DNA of 64,000 nucleotides from Gammaproteobacteria bacterium (GCA_020846135.1 JADLEK010000036.1:27376-91375); one strand, 5' to 3'. Numbered from the stretch's first letter, positions 18,479-27,014 are shown. Notes: generated by a model not told the origin, from the letters alone. A program made the numbers and translations.

Positions 18479-21385
18479 CTAAGGCTTGATAAATTTCGAG
18501 TACAATGGCAACAAATTTACAGAAATAGGAATTGCTAACCTGCTATCACTTATTGGTAAAGCCGAGCATGGTTCACCGGGTAACCGCGCAAACGCTAACG
18601 CCTGTAACCACTCAGGAATCTGCGGCTTTTGCTGATCCCGATGTACCCAACCCAACAACTGAGTGTTTACCCATTGAACTTGAGGATATTCAAACAGTGG
18701 GTAGCAATAAGTCATGCTGCCATCCGCATTTCTGACTGGCCCTGGCGCACTACCAGACAACGCAAAGGCTAACCGTCCAACCACAATTGGCAAGTGAATC
18801 CCACCCGCCACTGACCGTATTAAACCCTTGCCCGGTTGATACAAATAGGTTTCCCGCCCCAGGAAATGAGCGCCTGCCAGCAAACCCCACACTCGCGAAT
18901 AACTCCACAACATTTGTCCATCTTCCGCACGCGCTACAAAATAGTCGCGCCGGTCGCCTCGTTCCCGGCGATGCCAAAACACGCCGGGCTTATCCATAAC
19001 CGGATTAGCATCAGTCAATTTCTGAAAATAGCCGCGTTCCCAATTCCAGATCGCATGACATGAGTAATTGCCCGAAGGATCATCATTGTGCAGGGTTTGG
19101 TTTAATGGAGCCAGGGTATCGACCAGAGAACGGGCGACGACTATCTCCAAACGATGGCTTCTGGCAAAGCCGTGCAATGCCTCGGCAGTAGTTGCCGTTA
19201 AAATCAATCCCGGCGGCAACCAAGGCGAAATACTCGTCACCCATTGCGCTTCAATTCTCCAATTCTTTGCCGTATTGGTCAGATAATCACCGGGTACTGT
19301 CGGGATTAGCCCAACAACCACACCACGCCAGATTTTATCCGCTGTCCGGGATACGCACAGACGCGGAATTTGCGGCAGATAACGCACGGAGCGCCAATGA
19401 CGGTCACTGACTCGTTGCAATAGACCGGTCTCAGTCCAAGCGCGAGCAATGTCCCAGATCAGACGGTAATCTTTCTCGCCGATGTGCAAAAAACGCCGCA
19501 ATAAATCAAGAAACTCCATTTCCGCTAAGCCCAGCGTTCGAGTGTTGCCAATCACCGCCAGCGCTTCGATAAAATCGCCTAGTGCTGTGCGACGCCAAGC
19601 CGGGTCAGCTTTACTGGTAGGCAATGGCGCAGTGGTTTCGATGCAATACTCTGGCTCCCACTCCGCACCAATATCCCAAAGCGGACGATCATCCGCCGCT
19701 AGAGAAGCAGTATCTCGTTGCCCTGCTTCGATTTCCCAAGCAGTGGGATCGGAAGGTATTCCATAGTCCCAAGTTACCACATCCCGTTGAAAACGAATGC
19801 GGCGGGCGCTGATTCGTATTCCTGCCCGATTCTCCGCGATAACCTCAAATTCGCCCTCAAGTCCAGCCCGCGTTTCAGGGCTATCCAACAATCGCCAGCC
19901 CGTATTATCCTGATACAGCGGCAGTATTTTTACGTTAGCGGGAGTCGTTGATAAGCTATTCAGTCGCAGTCGCTGACTGCCCTCCAACCGGAACTCTGGC
20001 AAAGCTCCGAATCGGCTTAAATAATGGCCTTCCTTAAAACGAATCCCATCATGGATGCCGATAACAGCCGACCGAACGACTTTCTCCAGACAGCGAACGC
20101 CGGGTAATGGGGGGATTTTCTGGCTATTCAAGCCATCAACCCAAAACCAGGCCGTATTAGGGTATGGTTTCAGTGGATATGTTTCTGCCAATGAACCGAG
20201 CGCATTTACGAAGAGATTTTTAAGGTCTTGGCGAATTAAGATGGTAGTAGAGCCGGACTGAGGCGGGCGAGTTGTGGCGACACAATAGCCATCCTGCTTT
20301 TGAAAAATTAGTAATCCGTCCTGAACCACTTCTAATAGAGAACAACGAATATCTGAGCGGGACAAGCTACCTCTCAGCAGGCGACGCACCGGTTCTCCAG
20401 AATCCTCGTCAGCCATCAATAGGCGGCCATAACCAGCAATTTCAAAGTCCAAATTCTGACTATCAATTCCAACCCAAGGTAAATAGATTTTGCCTAACAG
20501 AGATAAAACGGGTTCGTTTAATTCGTCAAATTCCATCAGCAGAAGCAAGTCAACTGTTTTGTGCTTAGCCGTGGTGACGCTTTGATTCTGAACCGTTCGC
20601 CATACACCAAGGACTGCTGACCAAAACGGATGCGCGGTGGTTTCTTGTCCAGACCTTCTCAGGCGATAAAAATCGTCAAATTCCTGCTGAAATGCCGATC
20701 CAAAGCTCCATCGATGGCTTGTAACTATTTGGAGTACTGAGTTAGGAGGTGGTTCATCGATCCATTTTTTCTTATCTACTTGGCGGAGAAATTCAGCAAG
20801 TTTTTCTTGATCTTGGCGTGATGGAAACGCCAGCCGTTTGGAATAGCCAATGCGTACTTCAATACCAGGATTAGGTAAAATTAACTCACGCCAAGGGCGG
20901 TATTGACAGCGCCCTGCTATAATCAGTTCTGTCAATTTTTTCCAAATTCGGCCCAATCCATCGAACGGCAAAGGACTATCACCTTGCATCCCTAACAATT
21001 CATACAAGCGAATTGGAAACTGGCCTGCCTCAGCATCTTCCTCGCTGGCTGCTGCAACCAAACACGTTAGGATCAAATAAGGGAAGAAATCGTGCAGAGG
21101 AAGTTGATACCAAATGACTTGGCTGGAAAGATGGTGGTTTAGTTCACGACGTGTTCTAGGAAATCGACTTAGAAAGACTTGCCGGATTTTATCTGGTGGG
21201 GTGCTAGCATCCCCAGTTACTGCCGACCAAGTTGCATCAGTGATCACCAGTCGGGTGACGGGGGTGTCCTCATCTTCATACTCAAAGAAATGGCGGAAGA
21301 GAGCCTCGCTCCACTGGCGTAGCGTCCAAAGCCGCCACGAAGACGGGTTATCAGGCGGTGGAGCAGTTTTTGAGGGGATTTCCAT
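18479..21385 (-). CDS. Large protein of the DruE-like operon, family unknown
   Basis: This is the first gene of the three-gene unit: 968 aa from the ATG at 21385. A TTG at 21409 would add 8 residues; neither has a convincing ribosome site. No nucleotide-binding loop, nuclease, methyltransferase or membrane segment is visible. The protein is rich in Trp, Arg, Leu and Pro throughout, with a long well-mixed globular sequence and a C-terminal part ending in ISVNLLPLYSKF. A region near residue 600 (EALAVIGNTRTLGLAEMEFL) resembles a winged-helix-like segment only loosely. Its close spacing to the next two genes implies that it works with the helicase. It might be a DruG/DruH-type accessory protein, but this rests on operon position and size alone. 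Confidence 0.75.
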   Translation of the reverse strand: MEIPSKTAPPPDNPSSWRLWTLRQWSEALFRHFFEYEDEDTPVTRLVITDATWSAVTGDASTPPDKIRQVFLSRFPRTRRELNHHLSSQVIWYQLPLHDFFPYLILTCLVAAASEEDAEAGQFPIRLYELLGMQGDSPLPFDGLGRIWKKLTELIIAGRCQYRPWRELILPNPGIEVRIGYSKRLAFPSRQDQEKLAEFLRQVDKKKWIDEPPPNSVLQIVTSHRWSFGSAFQQEFDDFYRLRRSGQETTAHPFWSAVLGVWRTVQNQSVTTAKHKTVDLLLLMEFDELNEPVLSLLGKIYLPWVGIDSQNLDFEIAGYGRLLMADEDSGEPVRRLLRGSLSRSDIRCSLLEVVQDGLLIFQKQDGYCVATTRPPQSGSTTILIRQDLKNLFVNALGSLAETYPLKPYPNTAWFWVDGLNSQKIPPLPGVRCLEKVVRSAVIGIHDGIRFKEGHYLSRFGALPEFRLEGSQRLRLNSLSTTPANVKILPLYQDNTGWRLLDSPETRAGLEGEFEVIAENRAGIRISARRIRFQRDVVTWDYGIPSDPTAWEIEAGQRDTASLAADDRPLWDIGAEWEPEYCIETTAPLPTSKADPAWRRTALGDFIEALAVIGNTRTLGLAEMEFLDLLRRFLHIGEKDYRLIWDIARAWTETGLLQRVSDRHWRSVRYLPQIPRLCVSRTADKIWRGVVVGLIPTVPGDYLTNTAKNWRIEAQWVTSISPWLPPGLILTATTAEALHGFARSHRLEIVVARSLVDTLAPLNQTLHNDDPSGNYSCHAIWNWERGYFQKLTDANPVMDKPGVFWHRRERGDRRDYFVARAEDGQMLWSYSRVWGLLAGAHFLGRETYLYQPGKGLIRSVAGGIHLPIVVGRLAFALSGSAPGPVRNADGSMTYCYPLFEYPQVQWVNTQLLGWVHRDQQKPQIPEWLQALAFARLPGEPCSALPISDSRLAIPISVNLLPLYSKFIKP

Positions 21386-21564
21386 GGGTTGTGCAATAGC
21401 GATCCACAATTTTGAGGCACAATGGCACTAAAGTTAGCTTTGTCACTTCTTCAAAGCATGGACCAAAATTACACTATCTGCAAGGATCGTTTGCATCAAC
21501 TCATATCCGACGTGGAACTACCTACAGTCGTGCCATGCTAACGATAGATAAAATAGTATCAAAA

Positions 21565-21882
21565 TCAAAGACTAACCAGTATTGTCCTGATCTCCGGGAA
21601 GACTACCCGCTCATAAATTTCCGCCAGCCGCAGTACGCAGCCGATCGTGGCAATTTCGATTTGAGCATCCAGCCCATCGGCAGCGGCATAGCGCTATGAG
21701 CCATCGCTTTGTCGAGCAAAGGGTTCGATGCGAGGTTGATTCTGGGCAACCAGCAGATAATCGGTGAGCGATTTCAGCGCCTGGTAATCGGTAACTTTAT
21801 CACCCCGGTCATACTTTTCACTGCTGTCGGACAGCACCTCGATAATCACTTTGGGATTGATCAGACTGTCGATCTGGATATC
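21565..21882 (-). pseudogene. Truncated Uma2-family (DUF820) nuclease-fold gene
   Basis: Read on the minus strand, 21882-21565 encodes the C-terminal half of a Uma2-family protein: INPKVIIEVLSDSSEKYDRG, then YQALKSLTDYLLVAQNQPRI, then DAQIEIATIGCVLRLAEIYE, ending in TGA at 21565-21567. EVLSDS-x5-DRGDK is the PD-(D/E)xK-like core typical of this family. An in-frame TAG at 21694-21696 sits where the family usually has a Trp codon (TGG). The N-terminal half is missing, and the remnant stops next to the palindromic repeat at 21905-21978. The rest of the space up to the 968-aa gene (21386-21564) shows no gene and probably holds the operon's promoter, which I could not locate with confidence. Confidence 0.75.
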
Positions 21883-21904
21883 TTATACCTATTCTGAATA
21901 GGTT

Positions 21905-21978
21905 TTCGTCATACCCGCGAATGCGGGAATCCAGGCAACCGCTAAAAACTGGATACCCGCTTTCGCGGGTATGACGAA
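21905..21978. repeat. Palindromic intergenic repeat (REP/MITE-like)
   Basis: Two arms of 28 nt (21907-21934 and 21949-21976) form an inverted repeat with two mismatches, and the match extends by TT/AA outside them. Each arm is itself palindromic around ACCCGCGAATGCGGG. Repeats of this type, reading as TCATACCCGCGAATGCGGGA, are dispersed in many proteobacterial genomes. The element lies at the broken end of the Uma2 remnant, so it may mark the rearrangement. Bases 21979-22094 show nothing further. Confidence 0.8.
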
Positions 21979-22094
21979 CAGGGTGGTTTTTGGCCTTTGA
22001 AAAGGACAAAACCTATCGGGAAACGGTATTAAAACTAGGGTTCACCACAAACAACCACGACATCGGGTGATGAATTTTTCAGCAGGTTGTGACT

Positions 22095-23219
22095 TTACCA
22101 AAAAGCTCTTTTAAAATCATTTCTGAAATTGCGAAACCCTCGCTTGAAAGCGTTTCCTTCTGGTGGTGGTGGATTCCTGGCGGTTTGATCACGATTTGTC
22201 GATACTGCATTTTTGCGTGGCCGGTTATTCTTAGTCGATGAATTTTGAGTTGTCACAGTGGCGGTTTTTTGTGGTTCGAGACTCAGCACCATATTTAGAT
22301 CGGCATCCAAAATTGTGACGTTCTTGCGTATGGTTTGATAGCCGGGATACGCGACTTCGATTTGATAGACTCCAGTCCCGAGTTTCATCCCGGGTTGATA
22401 AAGTTTTTTCAGATTCAGGATACTGATCCGGGCTTGAGGCGGCTCGACTTCAATCGTCAGCGTATAGAGCCTCTTTTCAAGACTGACCAGTAAGTTCACA
22501 TCATTATCACCCAGCGTTGCATTGACTTTTTGCGTGACATAACTGGGGTGGCTAACTTCAACTTCATAAATTCCGGAAGCCAACCGGATTCCCGCCTGAT
22601 AGGGTTGACTGACATTCAGCAACTGGACAGTGGCGCCGACTGGCTCCGTCTTCACGGTCAGGGAACGCAAGGGTGGATGAGCAGGTTGCGTGATCGTGGC
22701 GGGGGCGGTAGTAATTGACATCGCCAGTTGATCCAGCTTGACCTGCACTGCATCGATATCCTGAGCCTGAATCTCGCCGCTGCGGGCGACAGTGCCAGTT
22801 CGGGTGTCGATCAACCGCGCTGTGACCATAACCCGATCCCCGAGTTTGCTAACGGTACCGGTCACTACGCCATGAATTCCATAGATCGTTCCCAACTGGA
22901 TGGCCGTTTCAGAGTCTACCGGGCCAATTGAACCCAGTGGATTTTTTTTAGCCAGTTTCGCGATGGCGTTTAAAGAGATTCGATCCTTGAGTGCAAAATT
23001 TCCCATGTTGGCAATCGCCGAAGTCAGGGAATCGGCAATAATGGCCCCGGCATGTGGATCAAGGCTATTGCCTCTGACTGCAAATTCAATAACAGCAATA
23101 GTTTTTTTGGATCGCGGCAACTCGGCAGCCGAAGCCCGCCCAGTCAGGCTACCGCCAACCATCAGAGCGATCATTAAAACTATCGCGCTCATCTTTTTTA
23201 GAAAATCCAGTCGTTGCAT
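22095..23219 (-). CDS. Exported protein with CsgG/FlgO-like N-terminal part and two PEGA repeats
   Basis: The 374-aa product has a signal peptide (hydrophobic AIVLMIALMVGG, likely cleavage after ASA near residue 32). The next ~140 residues resemble the CsgG/FlgO/TolB-N type domain of envelope proteins (TIAVIEFAVRGNSLDPHAG; YGIHGVVTGTVSKLGDRVMV; ARLIDTRTGTV). Two related PEGA-type beta modules follow (about 188-255 and 256-325), each with a GTGVYQIEVAYPGY-like motif. A basic, Asn-rich C-terminal tail ends the protein. PEGA modules are thought to bind envelope polysaccharide or other surface partners. A GAGG precedes the ATG. It lies 59 nt downstream of the GT2 gene on the same strand and may be co-transcribed. 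Its exact role is unknown. Confidence 0.8.
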   Translation of the reverse strand: MQRLDFLKKMSAIVLMIALMVGGSLTGRASAAELPRSKKTIAVIEFAVRGNSLDPHAGAIIADSLTSAIANMGNFALKDRISLNAIAKLAKKNPLGSIGPVDSETAIQLGTIYGIHGVVTGTVSKLGDRVMVTARLIDTRTGTVARSGEIQAQDIDAVQVKLDQLAMSITTAPATITQPAHPPLRSLTVKTEPVGATVQLLNVSQPYQAGIRLASGIYEVEVSHPSYVTQKVNATLGDNDVNLLVSLEKRLYTLTIEVEPPQARISILNLKKLYQPGMKLGTGVYQIEVAYPGYQTIRKNVTILDADLNMVLSLEPQKTATVTTQNSSTKNNRPRKNAVSTNRDQTARNPPPPEGNAFKRGFRNFRNDFKRAFW

Positions 23220-23278
23220 AAAACCGCCTCAGCCAGATTTGAGTAAGCGTTAGCATCGTGATCATTCGATGATCAAAG

Positions 23279-24037
23279 CTAATCGCTCTGCTTTTCGGAT
23301 AAACGCAGCAAACCGAGCGACCGCAACAATCCCAGCGGATACAGCCCGCGTTTGAGTAGCTCCTTGGCGACCATGACCGTAATCCGCCAGGTATCCCGCC
23401 ACGGTCGGTAATGACTCTGTCGACTCTGGGGCAAATACAGAGCTTCGATCACCACGGCTGTCGGTAAATAACCGCAATGTGTTGCTTGAATCAGCAGGGC
23501 GCTTTCAAATACAAACCCGCAACCCGCACTGGGTGGATGTGGCAATTTCTGCAGGAGCGCGGTGGGATAAAGCCGGAACCCGGACTGGGTATCGCGGATC
23601 GGATAGCCGGCGGCCCACGACACCCAGAAATCAGCCATCCCATTGGCAAAGCGCCGCAACCGGGGCGCAGACTCGCGGCGTTCCAGCCGGGCGGCGATGA
23701 TCAGCCGATCCGGCCGGCATCGCCAGGCGTCCAGCAGCTTCGGAATGTCCTCCGGGCGGTGCTGACCGTCGGCATCCAGCGTGATGACGGCCTCCGCGCC
23801 CAACGCCAGCGCCGCCTGCATTCCCCGCCACAATGCCGCCCCTTTGCCCTGATTATCCGGCTGGCGCAAGACCGTCGCCCCGGCGTTTTCCGCCTGCGCG
23901 GCCGTGTCATCGCTGGAGCCGTCATCGATCACCAGTACGGTTTCGATCTGTTGCCGGGCGCGGTGGACAATGCCGGCGATAGTCGCGGCTTCGTTATAGG
24001 CGGGAATAACGACGATCATCGTCATCAGCGGCGTCAC
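23279..24037 (-). CDS. Family 2 glycosyltransferase
   Basis: The 252-aa protein is a soluble GT2 (GT-A fold) enzyme. It has IVVIPAYNEAATI near the N-terminus, VLVIDDGSSDDT, and the DxD-type metal motif in ITLDADGQH (about residues 88-96). It resembles DPM1/UDP-glucose-type transferases. The GTG start at 24037 overlaps the fabG stop by 4 nt (GTGA), so translation is coupled. ATG codons at 24025 and 24019 are alternatives. GT2 enzymes of this kind are standard members of arylpolyene clusters, which fits the two genes before it. Confidence 0.88.
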   Translation of the reverse strand: MTPLMTMIVVIPAYNEAATIAGIVHRARQQIETVLVIDDGSSDDTAAQAENAGATVLRQPDNQGKGAALWRGMQAALALGAEAVITLDADGQHRPEDIPKLLDAWRCRPDRLIIAARLERRESAPRLRRFANGMADFWVSWAAGYPIRDTQSGFRLYPTALLQKLPHPPSAGCGFVFESALLIQATHCGYLPTAVVIEALYLPQSRQSHYRPWRDTWRITVMVAKELLKRGLYPLGLLRSLGLLRLSEKQSD

Positions 24038-24753
24038 GCCATGCCGCCATTGATGTTGATAATCTGTCCGGTCAGATAAGCCGTCGACTCCGAGGCCAGA
24101 AATCCGGCCAGGGCGGCCACTTCTTCCGGGGTTCCCGCCCGTTTCATCGGCACCATCCGTTTAATGGCGTCGGCATCAAAGACGGCGGCGGTGTCTCCAC
24201 CGGCGATGAGGCCCGGCGCAATGGCGTTGACCGTAATTCCCCGCGAGGCCAGTTCCAGCGCCAGCGCTCTGGTCGCGCCATGCAGACCGGCCTTGGCGGC
24301 GGCGTAGTTGGTTTGCCCCCGGTTGCCGATCACTCCGGTCAACGAGGAAATGGTAATAATCCGGCCCCAGCGCGTACTGATCATCGGCAGCAGCAGCGGT
24401 TGAGTCACATTGAAAAAACCATGCAGGCCCACCTCAATCGGCAAGCGCCATTGTTCCACGGTCATCCCCGCCATCGGCGCATCGGCATGAACCCCGGCAT
24501 TGTTGACCAGCACCTGAATCGGCCCGGCCTCCAGCAGGTGAGTCAGAACACGGCGGGTTTGTGTGGCATCAGCGACATCGAACACCGCAGTTTCCGCCGA
24601 ACCACCCGCCGCATGAATCGCTGCGACAACCGCTTCCGCCTGCTCTGGATGACGGCAGCCGTGGGCAATGACATGCAGACCATCATTCGCCAACTGCCGA
24701 CAAATCGCCTGGCCCAGATCGCCGCTGCCGCCAGTCACCAACGCCCGTTTCAT
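24034..24753 (-). CDS. 3-oxoacyl-ACP reductase, FabG-like SDR
   Basis: This short-chain dehydrogenase (239 aa) reduces 3-oxoacyl-ACP intermediates with NADPH. The Rossmann motif GGSGDLGQAI (residues 8-17), NNAGVHADAP, the catalytic Ser in ISSLTGVIGNRG and the YAAAKAG catalytic Tyr/Lys motif are all present. The C-terminus INGGMA is typical of FabG. It overlaps the upstream chain-length-factor gene and the downstream GT2 gene by 4 nt each, so the three form one coupled unit. The context points to the dedicated FabG of an arylpolyene pathway rather than the housekeeping fatty-acid enzyme. Confidence 0.88.
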   Translation of the reverse strand: MKRALVTGGSGDLGQAICRQLANDGLHVIAHGCRHPEQAEAVVAAIHAAGGSAETAVFDVADATQTRRVLTHLLEAGPIQVLVNNAGVHADAPMAGMTVEQWRLPIEVGLHGFFNVTQPLLLPMISTRWGRIITISSLTGVIGNRGQTNYAAAKAGLHGATRALALELASRGITVNAIAPGLIAGGDTAAVFDADAIKRMVPMKRAGTPEEVAALAGFLASESTAYLTGQIININGGMA

Positions 24754-25544
24754 GGCCTCACCTCCACACTTAACCCCATTCCGCCATCATCGGCCAGCAT
24801 CGTCTGCTGACCGATGGGCCGGGCGATGGCCTGCAACAGGGGCAAACAGCGGGCGGCGGGATTACCGATCCGCAGTCGCTCCAGTTCCGGATCGGCGCTA
24901 GTTGTCGCCGTGGGAGCGGCAGTCGGTGTCAGATGGAGGGTCGCCAGCCGCTGTTCACCCGGTTCGGGACTCAGCAACAAGGCCACGCCGAACGGGGCGA
25001 TGATGACGCGCTGCTCGGACAGCGGGAATGGCTGCGGAACATCGTAGGCCACCAGCAAAACTAGCGCAGCTTCCGCCCACGCCAGGGTCGCAGCTTCCAG
25101 CAGGCCGGACATGAAGCTGCTGTCATAGGCGGACAGGCTGAGTGAAGGCTGAGGACAACGGGTGGCGATGGACCAGTAACCGGTGGTGGCGTTATGCACC
25201 GATTGATGAAAATGGGTCGGCGAAACGGGCCGGTCAGGCAAGGTCAGCGCCGTGCAAATCTTATCCAGCACTTCGCTGTCGCCGCCCGATGAGGCGAACA
25301 CGGAGCAGACGGTTTGCGGATCAGCGCTGGCCTGGGTGATGGCTTCCTGGGCGACATGCAGCGCCAGTTTGACCAGGCCGGTGACGCGCCGCCGCTCATT
25401 AGGCGGCAATAGCGCAGTGGATGGCGCAGGCATGGGACTGGCGAGGTAGGGTTGTTCGCCGGTCAGGATCGCCCGACTGGCCAACCAGCCAATTAAACCC
25501 GGCGCCAGCAGGCCCACGCTTTCAACCGACAGGGAGTGGTTCAT
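24750..25544 (-). CDS. Beta-ketoacyl-synthase-like chain length factor (arylpolyene type)
   Basis: The 264-aa protein matches the short ketosynthase-like proteins (Ketoacyl-synt_2 type) of arylpolyene clusters. These pair with a true ketosynthase and set polyene length. It has FHQSVHNATTGYWSIA, and at the position of the catalytic Cys motif it reads SLSAYDSSFMSG, with no Cys. It should therefore be catalytically inactive, as expected of a chain length factor. Its stop overlaps the fabG start (ATGA). No ketosynthase, dehydratase, acyl carrier protein or tyrosine ammonia-lyase gene lies nearby: upstream is the divergent phasin. Confidence 0.8.
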   Translation of the reverse strand: MNHSLSVESVGLLAPGLIGWLASRAILTGEQPYLASPMPAPSTALLPPNERRRVTGLVKLALHVAQEAITQASADPQTVCSVFASSGGDSEVLDKICTALTLPDRPVSPTHFHQSVHNATTGYWSIATRCPQPSLSLSAYDSSFMSGLLEAATLAWAEAALVLLVAYDVPQPFPLSEQRVIIAPFGVALLLSPEPGEQRLATLHLTPTAAPTATTSADPELERLRIGNPAARCLPLLQAIARPIGQQTMLADDGGMGLSVEVRP

Positions 25545-25637
25545 CAGGATTCTCCACGGGCAATTCCAGCCTTCGATGATTTCAAAACTGGCGCTTGCTG
25601 ATCATTCATTAGATTTATGTCGCAACGCAACATTTTT

Positions 25638-25646
25638 TGCTATGAT
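25638..25646 (+). promoter_or_regulatory. Extended -10 promoter of the phasin gene
   Basis: TGC followed by TATGAT (25641-25646) forms an extended -10 element 37 nt before the phasin ATG. No good -35 hexamer is seen 16-18 nt upstream. Its position excludes the more upstream in-frame ATG at 25617 as the translation start. Confidence 0.4.
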
Positions 25647-25682
25647 GACGTTTGTCCCCAATGCCCTTGTCGGGAGAGTGTG

Positions 25683-26030
25683 ATGAACGAAAAATCTGCT
25701 GTATTTGCCAAACCGATCCAGCCCCTGCTGACCTCGATGACCCGTGCTAATCAGATGGCGGTCGGCCAGGCTGAAAAGTGGGTTGCGCTCCAAATGGACA
25801 GCCTGAGATCTTATGTTGATCTGGCTGTCGCTCAGGTCAAGGTTGCGCTCAAAGTCACCGGCCCGCACAGTTTGCATGAATTCGCCGACAGCCAGTTTGC
25901 CGTACTGAGCTTTGTGGGTCACCGGATGTTCGACGATAGCCGGGGGTTGAAAGAGTGGAGCGCCGATTGCCAGAAACAGACCCTGGGCTTGTCCAGGGCA
26001 AACCTGTTGACCGTGCTATTCAAGGATTAA
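25683..26030 (+). CDS. Phasin-family protein (PHA granule-associated)
   Basis: Phasins coat polyhydroxyalkanoate granules and control their number and size. The 115-aa helical protein has the family pattern: NEKSAVFAKPIQPLLTSMTR, then amphipathic helices without Cys clusters or enzyme motifs, then LHEFADSQFAVLSFVGHRM. The ATG at 25683 follows GGGAGAG. A rho-independent terminator closes the unit, so the gene is probably monocistronic. It is the main sequence hint that the organism stores PHA. The family call rests on pattern recognition in a short helical protein and is moderate. Confidence 0.65.
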   Translation: MNEKSAVFAKPIQPLLTSMTRANQMAVGQAEKWVALQMDSLRSYVDLAVAQVKVALKVTGPHSLHEFADSQFAVLSFVGHRMFDDSRGLKEWSADCQKQTLGLSRANLLTVLFKD

Positions 26031-26059
26031 CCGGCCCGTGTTCCCAAGCCTGCATGTTA

Positions 26060-26087
26060 AGACGCCGCCCTCGAGGCGGCGTTTTAT
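26060..26087 (+). terminator. Rho-independent terminator after the phasin gene
   Basis: Arms ACGCCGCC (26062-26069) and GGCGGCGT (26075-26082) with a 5-nt loop are followed by TTTTATT. The hairpin lies 31 nt after the phasin stop. Confidence 0.85.
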
Positions 26088-26227
26088 TGTCTCCCGTTCT
26101 GGTTCTGCTATCTCATATATACTCGTCGATCGTAACTTCTCGGTCTGATTGTCGAATAAGACAAGTCCCTGACTGAGGGTTAATCAGCCAGAAACACGTT
26201 ATTTAACCGAGTGATTTGGGCAAGGAT

Positions 26228-26545
26228 TCAGACGACCGAGGGCGGGTCGGCCGGTTCCTCCTCCTGGGCGCCGTGGAACAGGGTTCGGATCTGCGCGATG
26301 AGGCTGTTTTTGGAGAGATCGAGGAGTTGTTTGAGGATGAGCGCGGCCAGGACTTGGCGGACGGTTTTCTCCGAGGGCAGGTCGCGGGAACGGGTGTACA
26401 GATAGAGATGATGCTGTTGCCAGACCTCGACCCCAAAGCACAAGGCGATCAGTTGCAATAACCCATGAGCGACTAGGGCGCAAAAGACGAAGACTTCATA
26501 TGACCTTTTGGAGCCGCGGGCGGCGAAGGGCGTACCGCGGCGGGG
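26228..26545 (-). pseudogene. C-terminal remnant of a DDE-type transposase
   Basis: The minus frame from about 26545 to the TGA at 26228 encodes a stretch like the C-terminal tail of IS4/ISNCY-type DDE transposases (ALVAHGLLQLIALCFG, then TRSRDLPSEKTVRQVL). No catalytic DDE core remains, and the frame upstream continues only as the shadow of the unknown plus-strand gene. The 5' boundary is therefore approximate. It fills most of the space between the phasin and the unknown gene. Bases 26088-26227 show no gene. Confidence 0.55.
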
Positions 26546-26552
26546 AGTGGCT

Positions 26553-27014
26553 TTGAATTCAACCTGGCATGATTTGCTGGCCGTCCAGCATGCCCTGAAC
26601 GCCATTGGCGACCAGGCGGCGGCGGATGCGCCGATCCGGGCAACGCTCGCTGATTTAGCCATGGCGATGGATGCCTTGATCGCCGAGCAGTCCCTCATCA
26701 TCGCCCGACTCATGCATGCCAATGATCGCCTGTATTCTGTGGCGCGCCAGATGGCCGATAATGATCCGCGGAGCGAGTCCTTGCTGGAGGCGTTGAACAG
26801 CGTCCGCTGGGCGCTGTATCCGGAATTGGCGGAAGAGTTGCTAGCAGCGCAGGGTATTGCCGCCCTGCCGAGCGCCAGACTTGAACGGAAATCCGCCGCC
26901 GGCAACCCGCCCAGCGCTCCGGTTGCGGAGAGTCATGCGGACCCCTTTCAAAGGGATGCGCTCGATCTAGCCAACCGGGTCCGGTTGGCCAAGTTGCGGT
27001 ACCGTGAAGACTAA
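26553..27014 (+). CDS. Hypothetical protein, possibly 5'-truncated
   Basis: The open frame has normal codon use for this genome from about 26553 and ends 51 nt before pta. The likely start is TTG at 26553, 6 nt after GGGGAG, giving about 153 aa. GTG at 26547 or ATG at 26508 are further in-frame options, but the latter lies over the transposase remnant. The protein is helical, Ala/Leu-rich and acidic to the middle, with a variable Ala/Pro linker and a basic last helix (LANRVRLAKLRYRED). No known family is recognised. The insertion remnant at its 5' side raises the possibility that the native N-terminus has been lost. Confidence 0.6.
   Translation: MNSTWHDLLAVQHALNAIGDQAAADAPIRATLADLAMAMDALIAEQSLIIARLMHANDRLYSVARQMADNDPRSESLLEALNSVRWALYPELAEELLAAQGIAALPSARLERKSAAGNPPSAPVAESHADPFQRDALDLANRVRLAKLRYRED

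Noticed and set aside
9910..21385. DISARM system
   Set aside because: DISARM has separate DrmA and DrmB, plus DrmC phospholipase and a methyltransferase; here helicase and DUF1998-like parts are one chain and no PLD or methyltransferase gene is visible.
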